From IMG/VR virus record IMGVR_UViG_3300025598_000125, positions 1 through 29,259 of that record: a DNA stretch of 29,259 bases; one strand, written 5' to 3'. Under the pieces are notes generated by a model that had not been told where the DNA came from, did no database searches, and saw only the letters and a list, made by a program, of their open reading frames with translations. The position numbers and the translations under genes were made by a program. The stretch comes from a virus. This document shows, in pieces, positions 1-7,590 of the stretch. The first letter of the stretch is position 1; each line of letters starts with the position of its first letter.

Positions 1-1800
1 TGATCCGTCTGCAGAGGTAGCATACACTGCAGCATCATTGTAATCATATCCAACAGCCACAAAGAGACCAGCACTGTTTACAGCGACCGAAAGCATAAAC
101 GCATATGAGGTACTACCATTCATCACTGCAGGCACAGTCCAAGTCGATCCGTCAGTAGATGTCGCATATAAGGGATAAGTCGTGCCGTTTCCGTCAGAAC
201 CTACTGCAACAAAGAGACCTGATGGATTGGCTGTCGTGGGCGGTGACCAAGTTACAGCTTGCATATAACAATATGAACTGGTGCCTCCCATCGCAGCAGG
301 TGCTGTCCATGTCATACCATCAGAAGAAGTTGCATATAATGGTACGGTGCCGCCGTCATATCCGATCGCAACAAATAATCCTGATGAATTTACAGTTACA
401 GATTGCATGTATCCCGGTGAAGAAGTACCTCCCATAGTAGATTGTGGTGTCCATGTCATACCATCAGATGATGTAGAATATGTAGGTAAAATACCGAATT
501 GATTACTATAATCAGTACCTACTGCCACAAAGAGACCTGATGAATTTACAGTGACTGAATTCATCTGAGCCGCAGTATTACCATAAGGATTACCCAACAA
601 CACGGGACCAGTCCAATTTGATCCGTCCGGCGATGTCGCATACAACGGTTGGTAACTGGATTCATTGTATCCAACTGCTACAAATGTATCTGATGAATTT
701 ACAACTATTGATTTCAAAATAGGGAATCCCATTGGTTGAGGGGCACTCCAAGAACTACTACCAGCATAAGAAATCGCATATAGAGGTACATATCCTTCAT
801 TCTGTGAGTTAATCAGGGATCCTACCGCAACAATATCGCCTGAAACATTGATCGCAACTGATGTTATCTGTGTTTTACCAGTATAACCCCCGATGAGTGC
901 AACATTGGTCCATGTTGAGCCATCTGTAGATGTAGAATATATAGGTTCTCTGGTACCAGCTAGGTCCGTGCCAACTGCTACAAATGTACCCGATGGACTC
1001 AATGTGATTGCATCCATAACATAAGTGATTTCACTGCCAGGCATCTGTGCAGGAGTTGACCATGTTGATCCATCGGTAGAAGTAGCGTATAATGCACCGG
1101 TCGAACGAACAGGTTTGTCAGGTGTGCTAAGCGTTCCACCTACTGCAACAAATAGATCAGAACTATTTACAGTGATTGCAGACAACAAGGCAGGATTCAA
1201 GTTTCCAGCTATATACGCAGGAGTTGTCCATGTTGTACCATCTGTGGATGTAGAATAAACTGGACCATAATCTGTTGGTGAAGCAAACTTAAACCCTATC
1301 GCAACAAATAGACCTGCTGAGTTTACCGCAACTGAAGTCAAGGGGCTTGAAACAGTGCTTCCATTCATTAGTGCAGGAGTTGTCCATGTTGTACCATCTA
1401 CGGATGTAGCATATAAGGGTTGAGAACTGTTATTAGTACCTACTGCAACAAAGAGACCTGATGGATTTGCTGTAGAGGAAGGCAACCAAGTAATTGCCTT
1501 CATGCCTGCATCAGTGGTGCTACCATTCATAAATGCAGGAGTTGTCCATGTTACGCCATCAGTGGAAGTAGCATATACTGCACCTGAATTTGGATGACCA
1601 CCAACCGCAACAAAGAGACCAGAAGAGTTTACTGTGACTGCAAACATATCAGCAGGAGTAGTGCTGCCATTCATGTGTGCTGGAGTAGACCATGAATAAC
1701 CATCATTAGATATCGCATATAGAGGATAATCATTAGCATCATAACCAACTGCGACAAAGAGTCCAGAAGAGTTTACGGCGACTGAATACATGTATGCTGC
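1..1800 (-). repeat. Tandem coding repeats (Asp-box units, about 12 copies)
   Basis: The DNA shows recurring blocks about 120-165 nt apart. On the plus strand each looks like 'gttgtccatgttgtaccat' followed shortly by 'gtagcatata' and 'ccaactgcaacaaagagacc'. The blocks are in the same reading frame of the minus-strand gene, so they are protein repeats, not CRISPR or intergenic repeats. Similar codons across copies suggest expansion by duplication, and the array could recombine to change copy number. Confidence 0.8.
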
Positions 1801-1929
1801 AGGAGGATTTGGCATTGCTGCAGGAGTATTAAAGAAAGGAAGAGGTGGGGGAGGGGCTGATACTCCTATAAAATATCCAGGTGTTAGAAGCATTCCTCCT
1901 TGAATTGTAATTCCAGGCCCTGTTGTCAT
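1..1929 (-). CDS. Asp-box repeat protein, probable tail-associated adhesin (partial, C-terminus outside window)
   Basis: This reading frame is open for 643 codons from an ATG at 1929 to the left edge, so the C-terminus is missing. The start has a GGAGA ribosome site about 6 nt upstream and a late promoter motif at 1951-1958. After a short head (about 45 residues, with a proline run) the protein is built of about 12 repeats of 40-55 residues. Each has a strand like SVAVNSSGLFVAVGYD followed by an Asp-box such as YATSTDGSTWTTPA (pattern S-x-D-G-x-T-W). Eleven repeats have a recognisable box; the seventh is degenerate (SYAGSSSW). Asp-box (BNR) repeats typically form beta-propellers in sialidases and other secreted proteins. 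No catalytic residues can be assigned, so a binding role, such as a fibre or capsid decoration contacting the host surface, is an inference from its place among late structural genes. Confidence 0.75.
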   Translation of the reverse strand, partial: MTTGPGITIQGGMLLTPGYFIGVSAPPPPLPFFNTPAAMPNPPAAYMYSVAVNSSGLFVAVGYDANDYPLYAISNDGYSWSTPAHMNGSTTPADMFAVTVNSSGLFVAVGGHPNSGAVYATSTDGVTWTTPAFMNGSTTDAGMKAITWLPSSTANPSGLFVAVGTNNSSQPLYATSVDGTTWTTPALMNGSTVSSPLTSVAVNSAGLFVAIGFKFASPTDYGPVYSTSTDGTTWTTPAYIAGNLNPALLSAITVNSSDLFVAVGGTLSTPDKPVRSTGALYATSTDGSTWSTPAQMPGSEITYVMDAITLSPSGTFVAVGTDLAGTREPIYSTSTDGSTWTNVALIGGYTGKTQITSVAINVSGDIVAVGSLINSQNEGYVPLYAISYAGSSSWSAPQPMGFPILKSIVVNSSDTFVAVGYNESSYQPLYATSPDGSNWTGPVLLGNPYGNTAAQMNSVTVNSSGLFVAVGTDYSNQFGILPTYSTSSDGMTWTPQSTMGGTSSPGYMQSVTVNSSGLFVAIGYDGGTVPLYATSSDGMTWTAPAAMGGTSSYCYMQAVTWSPPTTANPSGLFVAVGSDGNGTTYPLYATSTDGSTWTVPAVMNGSTSYAFMLSVAVNSAGLFVAVGYDYNDAAVYATSADGS

Positions 1930-1950
1930 ACTAGTTCTCCGCTATACGAC

Positions 1951-1958
1951 TATTTATT
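1951..1958 (-). promoter_or_regulatory. Late promoter motif AATAAATA
   Basis: Read on the minus strand the site is AATAAATA, one base from T4's late consensus TATAAATA and from the GATAAATA form common in this window. It lies 21 nt upstream of the adhesin ATG at 1929, leaving room for a short leader with the GGAGA ribosome site. Confidence 0.6.
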
Positions 1959-1978
1959 CAATACCTTTCTTATCGTAG

Positions 1979-2455
1979 TTATTCTGTATTAGTCGGGAAT
2001 TCACCGCTTAGCGGCGGGCGGCGTCTGGGCCAGCGCGAAGGATGTTTCATTTTCCGTATTGCTCTGGCTTCTAACTGTCTTATTGTTTCTCCTGCTACAC
2101 CAAACTTTCTTCCGATTTCAGCAAGTGACATTTCGGGAACGCCAATTCCAAATCGCATTCTAATAATACGTTCTTCTTTTGGGTCTAATTGAAGTAGAAC
2201 ATTTTTTATCATTTTACGAATATCAGCATTTTGAACATTCTGATCAGGATCGCTACCATCTGGGGTATTATAAGCTCGGCGGATCAGACCAGCAATCTCT
2301 TCAGGGTCATCTATGATCTCCATGGGTTCTGAAGGCAACGGACCTTCGCCAGAATAATATGCTCTTTGAAAAGCATTAGGACCTTTTCCATCAGATTTTT
2401 CATTGCTATTTTCATTGATGATATCAATGTATTTTCTGAAAAGGTCTACACTCAT
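1979..2455 (-). CDS. Stand-alone sigma-70 region 4 protein, candidate late-transcription coactivator
   Basis: This 158-residue protein has a clear sigma-70 region 4 in its C-terminal half. Residues about 84-105 match region 4.1 (VLLQLDPKEERIIRMRFGIG), and residues 109-141 match the region 4.2 helix-turn-helix, ending in IRQLEARAIRKMKHPSR, very close to housekeeping sigma (IRQIEAKALRKLRHPSR). There is no region 2 or 3; the first 80 residues are acidic and unrecognised. Region 4 normally binds the RNA polymerase beta-flap and the -35 element. Aligned to E. coli sigma-70, the residue equivalent to R584 is Gly122, while E585 (Glu123) and R588 (Arg126) are kept. It has its own late promoter and a CGGAG ribosome site. 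T4 uses gp33 on the flap together with gp55; this protein may play that part here (inference). It could instead be an anti-sigma or host-sigma competitor. Confidence 0.85.
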   Translation of the reverse strand: MSVDLFRKYIDIINENSNEKSDGKGPNAFQRAYYSGEGPLPSEPMEIIDDPEEIAGLIRRAYNTPDGSDPDQNVQNADIRKMIKNVLLQLDPKEERIIRMRFGIGVPEMSLAEIGRKFGVAGETIRQLEARAIRKMKHPSRWPRRRPPLSGEFPTNTE

Positions 2456-2473
2456 AGTATAACTCCGATAATA

Positions 2474-2481
2474 TATTTATC
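2474..2481 (-). promoter_or_regulatory. Late promoter motif GATAAATA for the sigma-region-4 gene
   Basis: The minus strand reads GATAAATA 18 nt upstream of the ATG at 2455, with the CGGAG ribosome site between. The motif overlaps the last sense codon and TAA stop (CGA-TAA-ATA) of the read-through frame of the neighbouring GIY-YIG gene. Confidence 0.7.
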
Positions 2482-2593
2482 GTCTTTTACAGTTACTACC
2501 GTGCCAGCGCTTATACATACCAACACTTGCGGTCTTTCCGCAGTGTTCGCATGTCTTCTTTTTCTGTGATGGATGTGTACCTGCTGCTAATCA
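2477..2593 (-). pseudogene. Detached C-terminal zinc finger of the GIY-YIG endonuclease, after an in-frame UGA
   Basis: Directly after the UGA that ends the GIY-YIG ORF (2591-2593), the same frame stays open for 37 codons to a TAA at 2477-2479. It encodes LAAGTHPSQKKK and then a zinc-finger-like tail TCEHCGKTASVGMYKRWH with a last Cys four residues on (GSNCKRR). The HNH endonuclease at 18434-19078 ends with the same pattern (TCPHCG...MKRWHNDRCK). The UGA falls where an earlier repeat has Arg (NKKRVEAGTH against NLA-stop-LAAGTH), as expected of a CGA-to-TGA change. UGA is a normal stop here (gp23 uses it), so this is most simply a nonsense mutation rather than a recoded codon. Confidence 0.75.
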
Positions 2594-3265
2594 TGCTAGG
2601 TTGGCTTCTGATCCTACAAAGTTATGAGTACCCGCTTCAACTCGTTTCTTGTTTGTGTCAGGTCCCAAAAAGTTATGACGACCTTCAGCAATCAACTTCT
2701 TATTGAGCTTGCCATCAGCATTAGGACTTTTGCCATTTTGCCAGTGATGCGTACCCTTCTCAGCATTTACGGTTGATGGGTTATTGGTGATAGAGTTGTG
2801 TGTTCCTCTTTCATATGCGAGTTTAGCGTTTCTACCATCTAGATTGGGATGATTAGTTACCCACAGGTGAGATCCGGAAGTGAATGCTTCTATTTGTCTA
2901 TCACTTGCGTCTTTTCTTGCGCCTGCATCTTTTCTCATATAATGATTATCCCCTCTTATCTTTGCTGCAACTGCAGGATTAAGCATAGGGTTATTTTTTC
3001 CAGCGCCAAACCCAATAGGATCAATGTTTTGATTCATGCAGTTAGGTTTTCCATAATGTTCAGTTAGGTATTCCCCTTCTCGTTGTTTCAATGTTTCAAA
3101 ATCATCTACAAACTCTAATATCTTTCGGGTTAGTGTAGACTTATCTTTTATAGATAGAGGCCATCTACCTGAACCGATATATCCGTCATCTAGGTTTTCA
3201 GTGCTATGCCTGCCTATGTAGTACTTGCCATTGGTGTGAGTGGTTTTGTAAATAAAGTGTTTCAT
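2591..3265 (-). CDS. GIY-YIG homing endonuclease, Seg-like, lacking its zinc finger
   Basis: The product is 224 residues. The N-terminal GIY-YIG nuclease domain (residues 1 to about 75) shows FIY at 4-6, YYIG at 15-18, the conserved Arg19 and a Glu at 63 or 65 as the likely metal ligand. From about residue 85 come short NUMOD-like DNA-binding repeats with recurring 'GTHN' and 'NKK' segments. Such enzymes cut phage DNA at intron-less or gene-free alleles and spread by repair. The ORF ends at a UGA just before a C-terminal zinc finger that is still encoded in frame, so the enzyme is truncated and may have altered specificity or be dead. The ATG at 3265 gives a complete domain, but the late promoter motif lies only 5 nt upstream and no ribosome site is visible. 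Confidence 0.85.
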   Translation of the reverse strand: MKHFIYKTTHTNGKYYIGRHSTENLDDGYIGSGRWPLSIKDKSTLTRKILEFVDDFETLKQREGEYLTEHYGKPNCMNQNIDPIGFGAGKNNPMLNPAVAAKIRGDNHYMRKDAGARKDASDRQIEAFTSGSHLWVTNHPNLDGRNAKLAYERGTHNSITNNPSTVNAEKGTHHWQNGKSPNADGKLNKKLIAEGRHNFLGPDTNKKRVEAGTHNFVGSEANLA

Positions 3266-3270
3266 AACTT

Positions 3271-3278
3271 TATTTATA
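3271..3278 (-). promoter_or_regulatory. Late promoter motif TATAAATA for the GIY-YIG gene
   Basis: This is an exact match to the T4 late consensus TATAAATA on the minus strand. It ends only 5 nt before the ATG at 3265, so transcription would begin at or about the start codon and give a leaderless message. Confidence 0.65.
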
Positions 3279-3314
3279 TCATAGTCTGCTGCGTTTGTAA
3301 ATATTTAACCAAAA

Positions 3315-3340
3315 GAAAAGGGTGCCGAAGCACCCTTTTC
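3315..3340 (-). terminator. Intrinsic terminator after the major capsid gene
   Basis: On the minus strand this is an 11-bp perfect stem, GAAAAGGGTGC pairing with GCACCCTTTTC, closed by a C(UUCG)G tetraloop and followed by a T-rich tail (TTTTCTTTT within the stem end and beyond). It lies about 50 nt downstream of the gp23 stop and before the next gene's promoter, so it insulates the capsid transcript from the endonuclease and sigma genes. Confidence 0.85.
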
Positions 3341-3392
3341 CGTAGTTGAGTTCAGTGTATGGCTTAAGATTATCTCGTAAGCCATTGTATTT

Positions 3393-4589
3393 TCACTGAA
3401 AAGTAAGATTTTGTACGGCAATTTCTCCGACGTAATCGGCGGCATTGCCAAAACTGCTTGCGGTGTTCGTCAATTCGATGTAGCCATAACGTGTCATGAA
3501 TGAAACGACTGGCTCGAAAGTAGTCGGATCAAGGACGACGCCTGATGACATCAACGGAATGTATGGGCAGTAGAATGCTGCTGCGTCAGTTTCCGATGAA
3601 CCCTTGTAGCCTACGAGTACTGGCTGGGTGTCTGGTGAATAAGAGTTTACGAACACTCTCATTGCGCCGTTCAAAGTACCAACGAACTTAGTGTTAGTTG
3701 GAGCTTCGAAAGTACCTTCAGTAGTACGTGCGAATGCTGAAGTAGTTGCTGACTGAAGAACAGTCAATGAAGCTGGTGAAACAACAGCCCAGTTACCTGC
3801 ACCGCGACGTGTGCGCTGTGCGATCAAGTTTGCAACGCGGTTGATGAGAACTGCTAGAGCAGCATGTTCGTCACCTACGTATGTAGCAGTACCTGAAACA
3901 GTTGCCTGGTTGTAAGTATACTCAGTTGAAGCTAGTGTTGAAAGTGATAGGAGGATTTCCTGATCGATTTCAGCAGTGATTTCTTGAGCAAGAGCTGCCA
4001 TGATTTCTGCTTCAACGTCAATACCATGTTGTGATTGAGCGTCTTGAGCAGCTTCGAAAGTCCAACGTGCTTGTAGCTTACGTGACTTAGCTTCTACAGC
4101 TTGACGTAGGATCTGAACAGAAATTTGCTTTCCGCCGTTACCTTCGAGTGAAGCAGTGTCAGCACCAGTGTAGTAGTTAGTGCTTGTTGCACCTTCAGGA
4201 ACGCGAGAATATGCCTGCGCGATCTTGAATGGTGAAAGTGCTTCTTCACCAGCGATGACTGAAGTCTGCGCTGCTGAGTTGTCCTGCAAGCTATTTGCAT
4301 AGCGTACACGTAGTGTATGGATCTGACCAACTGGGCCGGTCATTGGCTGAACGCCAACGAGTTCGTTAGCAATAACAGTCGGCATAACACGACGGATTAC
4401 TGGGAGAATAACGCGATTTAGTGTTGCGATATTGCCAGCTGTAGTAGTACCTGCTGAGCTTTCAGCGAGTAGTTGCTTCTTGGTGTTCTCTAGAATAACA
4501 CCCATCGTTGAGCGGCGAGTTCCCTTCAAGCCTTCGAGCAGGGCTTCTTTGGTCTCGTTCCAACGGCTTTCTAAAAGTAATTTTGACAT
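3393..4589 (-). CDS. gp23: Major capsid protein gp23
   Basis: This 398-residue protein builds the phage head shell. The N-terminus has the T4-type signature: MSKLLLESRWNETKEALLEG, then IATLNRVILPVIRRVMPTVI at about residues 54-73 and the conserved stretch ELVGVQPMTGPVGQIHTLRV. Prohead protease cuts after (L/I)-x-E; candidates are I-L-E34 and L-A-E43, which would remove a short propeptide. It is shorter than T4 gp23 (521 aa). A ribosome site AGGAG lies about 9 nt before the ATG. It is the last gene of the head module and is followed by a strong terminator. No late promoter motif sits directly upstream, so it may be read from upstream promoters or from one inside gp22. Confidence 0.93.
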   Translation of the reverse strand: MSKLLLESRWNETKEALLEGLKGTRRSTMGVILENTKKQLLAESSAGTTTAGNIATLNRVILPVIRRVMPTVIANELVGVQPMTGPVGQIHTLRVRYANSLQDNSAAQTSVIAGEEALSPFKIAQAYSRVPEGATSTNYYTGADTASLEGNGGKQISVQILRQAVEAKSRKLQARWTFEAAQDAQSQHGIDVEAEIMAALAQEITAEIDQEILLSLSTLASTEYTYNQATVSGTATYVGDEHAALAVLINRVANLIAQRTRRGAGNWAVVSPASLTVLQSATTSAFARTTEGTFEAPTNTKFVGTLNGAMRVFVNSYSPDTQPVLVGYKGSSETDAAAFYCPYIPLMSSGVVLDPTTFEPVVSFMTRYGYIELTNTASSFGNAADYVGEIAVQNLTFQ

Positions 4590-4616
4590 TATTATAATCT
4601 CCTAAACTATGTCTAA

Positions 4617-5723
4617 TTAAAGCCCTGCCAGACGCTTGATGTCAATCACGTTGTCTTTTTCTTCGAGATCGACTTCTTGCTGAATCTGTGCAGTTTTATT
4701 TCCAGTAGCCTCTACGATAACTGATCCAGTTGTTCTGGCCTTTGCAGGCTTAGATTCTGAACCAGTAGTGAGTACTGCTGGTAGATACTTGTCGAATGCG
4801 GCCTGTAGCTTTGGTGTCTGGACGCTTTCTAGTAGACTACGCATCACTTCAGACTTCTCTTCATTGAGAGTTGACAATAATTGACTTAGTGTCTGTTCTC
4901 TTTGAGTAGATTCCTTGATGATACGGACTTCTTTCTCTTTACTTTCTACTAGCTTTGCTGCATGTTGCAACTTAGCAGTAGCTTCGGCCAATTGTTGATC
5001 CTTTTGAGCGAGTGCCTTCATTACCTTGCGGGTTTCTGCCTTATCATTTAGATAAGTTACAGAGAATTCACTTGCGAAAGATTCAAAAATCTTGCGACCG
5101 AAATTGTTTTGTCTTGCGACTTTGATGTCTTCTTTGAGTTGTGATAGTTCACCCTTTAGATGAGATGAAACGACGCTGCTTACTCTCTGAGCACTTTCTG
5201 AGACGAATCTCTTTCTGAGTGTTTCGAGTTGCTTGCGGCCTTCAGCTACGAGTCTTACCTTTGCTTCAACAACTGCTTGCCTGTCAATCGCGAATTCTTT
5301 GATTTCGCGAGATAGGGCATGAACAATGAATTGTTCCAGCTTCTTCTGGTTTTCCATCTGAATCTGACGGTCATTGCGTAGTTCTCTGATTTCTTCGGCT
5401 AGTTTCGTAACCATGAAGTCGTTGAACTTCGTTGCGCTTTCACGGAGTTTAGTCTGTGACTTTACGCGGTCTTCGTGCATTGCTGCTCTCTCAGAAGCAA
5501 ATTCTGCGATTTCTGCTGAGAGATTGTCGGTCATCATTTTATCTAGGGCTTCTACCATAACGCTGCGATCATGTTCGTAACGCTGAGCGAACTCTTCATG
5601 GAGTTCGGCACGTACTTGAAGACGAGCTTCATTCAACTTGGATTCCCAGGCTTCGTTTAGTTCTCTGCCTACTTCTTCGTTGATGAGTCCGCTTTCTAGT
5701 AATGGTTTGATAGCTTCTAGCAT
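4617..5723 (-). CDS. gp22: Prohead core scaffold protein gp22
   Basis: The product is 368 residues, strongly charged and almost wholly predicted coiled coil (long Glu/Lys/Gln/Arg/Leu-rich segments through about residue 290), with a short tail ending in a lysine/aspartate-rich IDIKRLAGL. It sits between protease gp21 and capsid gp23, the place of the T4 scaffold gp22, which forms the prohead core and is later chopped up by gp21. The family is weakly conserved in sequence, so the call rests on position and composition. It is somewhat longer than T4 gp22 (269 aa). An AAGGA ribosome site precedes the ATG. Confidence 0.8.
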   Translation of the reverse strand: MLEAIKPLLESGLINEEVGRELNEAWESKLNEARLQVRAELHEEFAQRYEHDRSVMVEALDKMMTDNLSAEIAEFASERAAMHEDRVKSQTKLRESATKFNDFMVTKLAEEIRELRNDRQIQMENQKKLEQFIVHALSREIKEFAIDRQAVVEAKVRLVAEGRKQLETLRKRFVSESAQRVSSVVSSHLKGELSQLKEDIKVARQNNFGRKIFESFASEFSVTYLNDKAETRKVMKALAQKDQQLAEATAKLQHAAKLVESKEKEVRIIKESTQREQTLSQLLSTLNEEKSEVMRSLLESVQTPKLQAAFDKYLPAVLTTGSESKPAKARTTGSVIVEATGNKTAQIQQEVDLEEKDNVIDIKRLAGL

Positions 5724-5737
5724 ATCTTTAATCCTTT

Positions 5738-6376
5738 TTAAAGTTTTAGTTCATTGATGAGGCGTTTTACTTCCTCGCTCAAATATTTCTGGACTTGCTT
5801 GTTACCTCTAGCGTCTTTAGCAATCTCTAACACTTTATGTCCATACTTCATGTTCTGAAGGCTTTCATAAATTGCTTTGGGATATGCATTTGGAGCACTA
5901 GGTTGAGCAACGATATCAACAGTGATTATTTCAAAATCACTTACTCTGCCATCCATGTCATTTACATTACCTGATCCACGACTGGATACGCCGAGTTTAA
6001 CACCTGACTCCAACATTGTTCTTACGAGTTGACCCATTGGAGTAGGAAGAATTTTCAGCTTTCCAAAACCATTAGGACCATCCATCCACATATGAGTGAT
6101 CATATGCGATACACGGTCTAGATTGATCTTGAGGTCATCTGGGTGATCTACCTCACCCAGCACTGAGTACCCTTCATTGATCTGCGTGTTAAGGGTCTTA
6201 ACCGCATTTTCGATCTCAGAGACGGGGTAAATACGCTCATTCGCGTTCTTTACCCCGCCCTGTATAAAGATACCTTTCATATATAAGGTCTTGAGACTAT
6301 CGTCGCCTTCCTTGACGGCTTCGACGATCATCCCCGCCTTGTCGAAGGTTAGATTTTCTCTAAGATACAAAGCCAT
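5738..6376 (-). CDS. gp21: Prohead core protease gp21
   Basis: This 212-residue serine protease matures the prohead by cutting core and capsid proteins after (L/I)-x-E. The expected motifs are present: the segment GEVDHPDD with the likely catalytic His78, and the segment GVSSRGSG with the likely nucleophile Ser131 or Ser132. An early RIYP motif (residues 49-52, NERIYP) is typical of the family. The length matches T4 gp21 (212 aa). An AAAGGA ribosome site precedes the ATG, and the gene lies 14 nt before gp22. Confidence 0.92.
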   Translation of the reverse strand: MALYLRENLTFDKAGMIVEAVKEGDDSLKTLYMKGIFIQGGVKNANERIYPVSEIENAVKTLNTQINEGYSVLGEVDHPDDLKINLDRVSHMITHMWMDGPNGFGKLKILPTPMGQLVRTMLESGVKLGVSSRGSGNVNDMDGRVSDFEIITVDIVAQPSAPNAYPKAIYESLQNMKYGHKVLEIAKDARGNKQVQKYLSEEVKRLINELKL

Positions 6377-6395
6377 TTGTTCTCAGATCCTTTTC

Positions 6396-7232
6396 TTATC
6401 GAACTGGTCTACGTGGGGTACGGCGTGATTCAGCAACTGGGCTCTTGTGATTGGATGATTCATCCTTCTTCACTGGCTTCGGTGTCTTCTCACCCATATC
6501 TGCGAAATTGTTCTTGCCTGGGACATTCTTGAATGCGCCTGCGCCTGGAAGATTGCCTTCGCCCTTAGTGTAGGCGTCGTGTGGCTTCTTTGGGCTTGTT
6601 GGAACTGTTTCAGAATAACCTGCGAACTTTACTGGCTTGCTTGCCATTCCAGCTTGACCTGAGTTTGAAGCTACTGTGCTCTTGCGCTGCGCGCCGTCGT
6701 CACCGTGATGAACTGGAACCTTCTGAAGAGTGATGTTTTCCATCATCATGTCTTCGTCCATTTCTTCTTCGTCACCTTCTTCTTCTTCCTCATCGCCTTC
6801 TTCTTCGTCGTCATCATGAGCTTCGCCGCCCATGATTTCTTCGAACTCTGCCATGAGTTGGTCGAGCTTGTCTTCGATGCGGATTACAGCATCTTCAATT
6901 TCTTCGTGTTCTTCGTGCTCATCTTCATGATCCATTGTGTCATGATCCATTTCTAGATCGTGAGTCATTTCATGACCGGCATCTTCAGCCTCGTCATCGA
7001 ATTCGATGTCGGCTTCGTCATCTTCCATGACGCCTGATTCTTCAGCATCGATCTCGTCTAGTAGGTCGCCTACTTGACCGCCCATGCCTTCTTCCATGTC
7101 TTCTTCAGCCATGATTGACTCAAAGATTTCGCGTGATTTTTCTACAACGATCTCATGGAAAAGTTCGTGCGCTTTATCCAGATCCTCATTGATAACGAGG
7201 TTGATGAGTTTTTCGTACTTCTTGATATCCAT
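6396..7232 (-). CDS. Acidic prohead core-like protein (gp67/gp68 position)
   Basis: This protein of 278 residues has three visible zones. A 45-residue helical N-terminus (MDIKKYEKLINLVINEDLDK) is followed by an extremely acidic middle (residues about 45-165, runs of Asp and Glu, with several His and Met). A Pro/Gly/Lys-rich C-terminus ends in the basic RRTPRRPVR. It lies between portal and protease, where T4 has the small core proteins gp67 and gp68, so a role in the internal prohead core or as an internal head protein is likely from position. The family cannot be named from motifs. An AGGAG ribosome site precedes the ATG at 7232. Confidence 0.65.
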   Translation of the reverse strand: MDIKKYEKLINLVINEDLDKAHELFHEIVVEKSREIFESIMAEEDMEEGMGGQVGDLLDEIDAEESGVMEDDEADIEFDDEAEDAGHEMTHDLEMDHDTMDHEDEHEEHEEIEDAVIRIEDKLDQLMAEFEEIMGGEAHDDDEEEGDEEEEEGDEEEMDEDMMMENITLQKVPVHHGDDGAQRKSTVASNSGQAGMASKPVKFAGYSETVPTSPKKPHDAYTKGEGNLPGAGAFKNVPGKNNFADMGEKTPKPVKKDESSNHKSPVAESRRTPRRPVR

Positions 7233-7342
7233 TAATTTTCTCCTGATAGAAATGGCTTTGTATAAAATACTTATGCCGTAGTCAGGAAAAACTGCTATTA
7301 TCTACACATTTTTTGCGTTTTGGCGTGAGATAAATCAAAAAT

Positions 7343-7558
7343 TTACACGGGAGCTGGTTTAGCACCGTATTGTTTGCGGACTTTATCTAGATATAACTTT
7401 CTCTCATAGTTCCGAACATCAAGCATCCTTCTCAATTTGCGTATCTGCTTGAGAGTGAGTTTGGTCTTGCGTGATGTCCGATATACAGGTTTGCTATTGT
7501 CGCTATTGACATCTTGCATACCTTGAACCGGCGGATCGAACATTTCAGTTAAAAGCAT
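7343..7558 (-). CDS. Small basic conserved-type protein between portal and core genes
   Basis: The 71-residue product has a polar N-terminus (MLLTEMFDPPVQG) and a basic helical C-terminus rich in Lys, Arg and Leu (LTLKQIRKLRRMLDVRNYER). No family is recognised. An AGGAG ribosome site and a GATAAATA late promoter lie upstream, which makes a real gene likely. Position between gp20 and the acidic core protein suggests a head-assembly role, comparable with gp67 in order only; T4 gp67 is acidic and this protein is basic. Confidence 0.7.
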   Translation of the reverse strand: MLLTEMFDPPVQGMQDVNSDNSKPVYRTSRKTKLTLKQIRKLRRMLDVRNYERKLYLDKVRKQYGAKPAPV

Positions 7559-7575
7559 CTATATACTCCTAGATG

Positions 7576-7583
7576 TATTTATC
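7576..7583 (-). promoter_or_regulatory. Late promoter motif GATAAATA before the small head gene
   Basis: The minus strand reads GATAAATA 17 nt before the ATG at 7558, with the AGGAG ribosome site between. It could drive the small protein, the acidic core protein, gp21, gp22 and gp23. Confidence 0.7.
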
Positions 7584-7590
7584 TTTGAAG

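Noticed and set aside
1-1900. Regularly spaced repeats resembling a CRISPR-like or intergenic array, and short plus-strand ORFs at 159-502 and 1025-1258
   Set aside because: The repeats are in phase in one long minus-strand frame and encode Asp-box units; unit lengths vary and the plus ORFs are shadows of it.
2591-2593. UGA as a recoded sense codon
   Set aside because: gp23 and other genes end in UGA, so it acts as a normal stop in this phage; nonsense mutation is simpler.
7262-7275. CATAAGTA as a late promoter before the acidic core protein
   Set aside because: Two mismatches to GATAAATA in an AT-rich gap; the site at 7576 already precedes this group.
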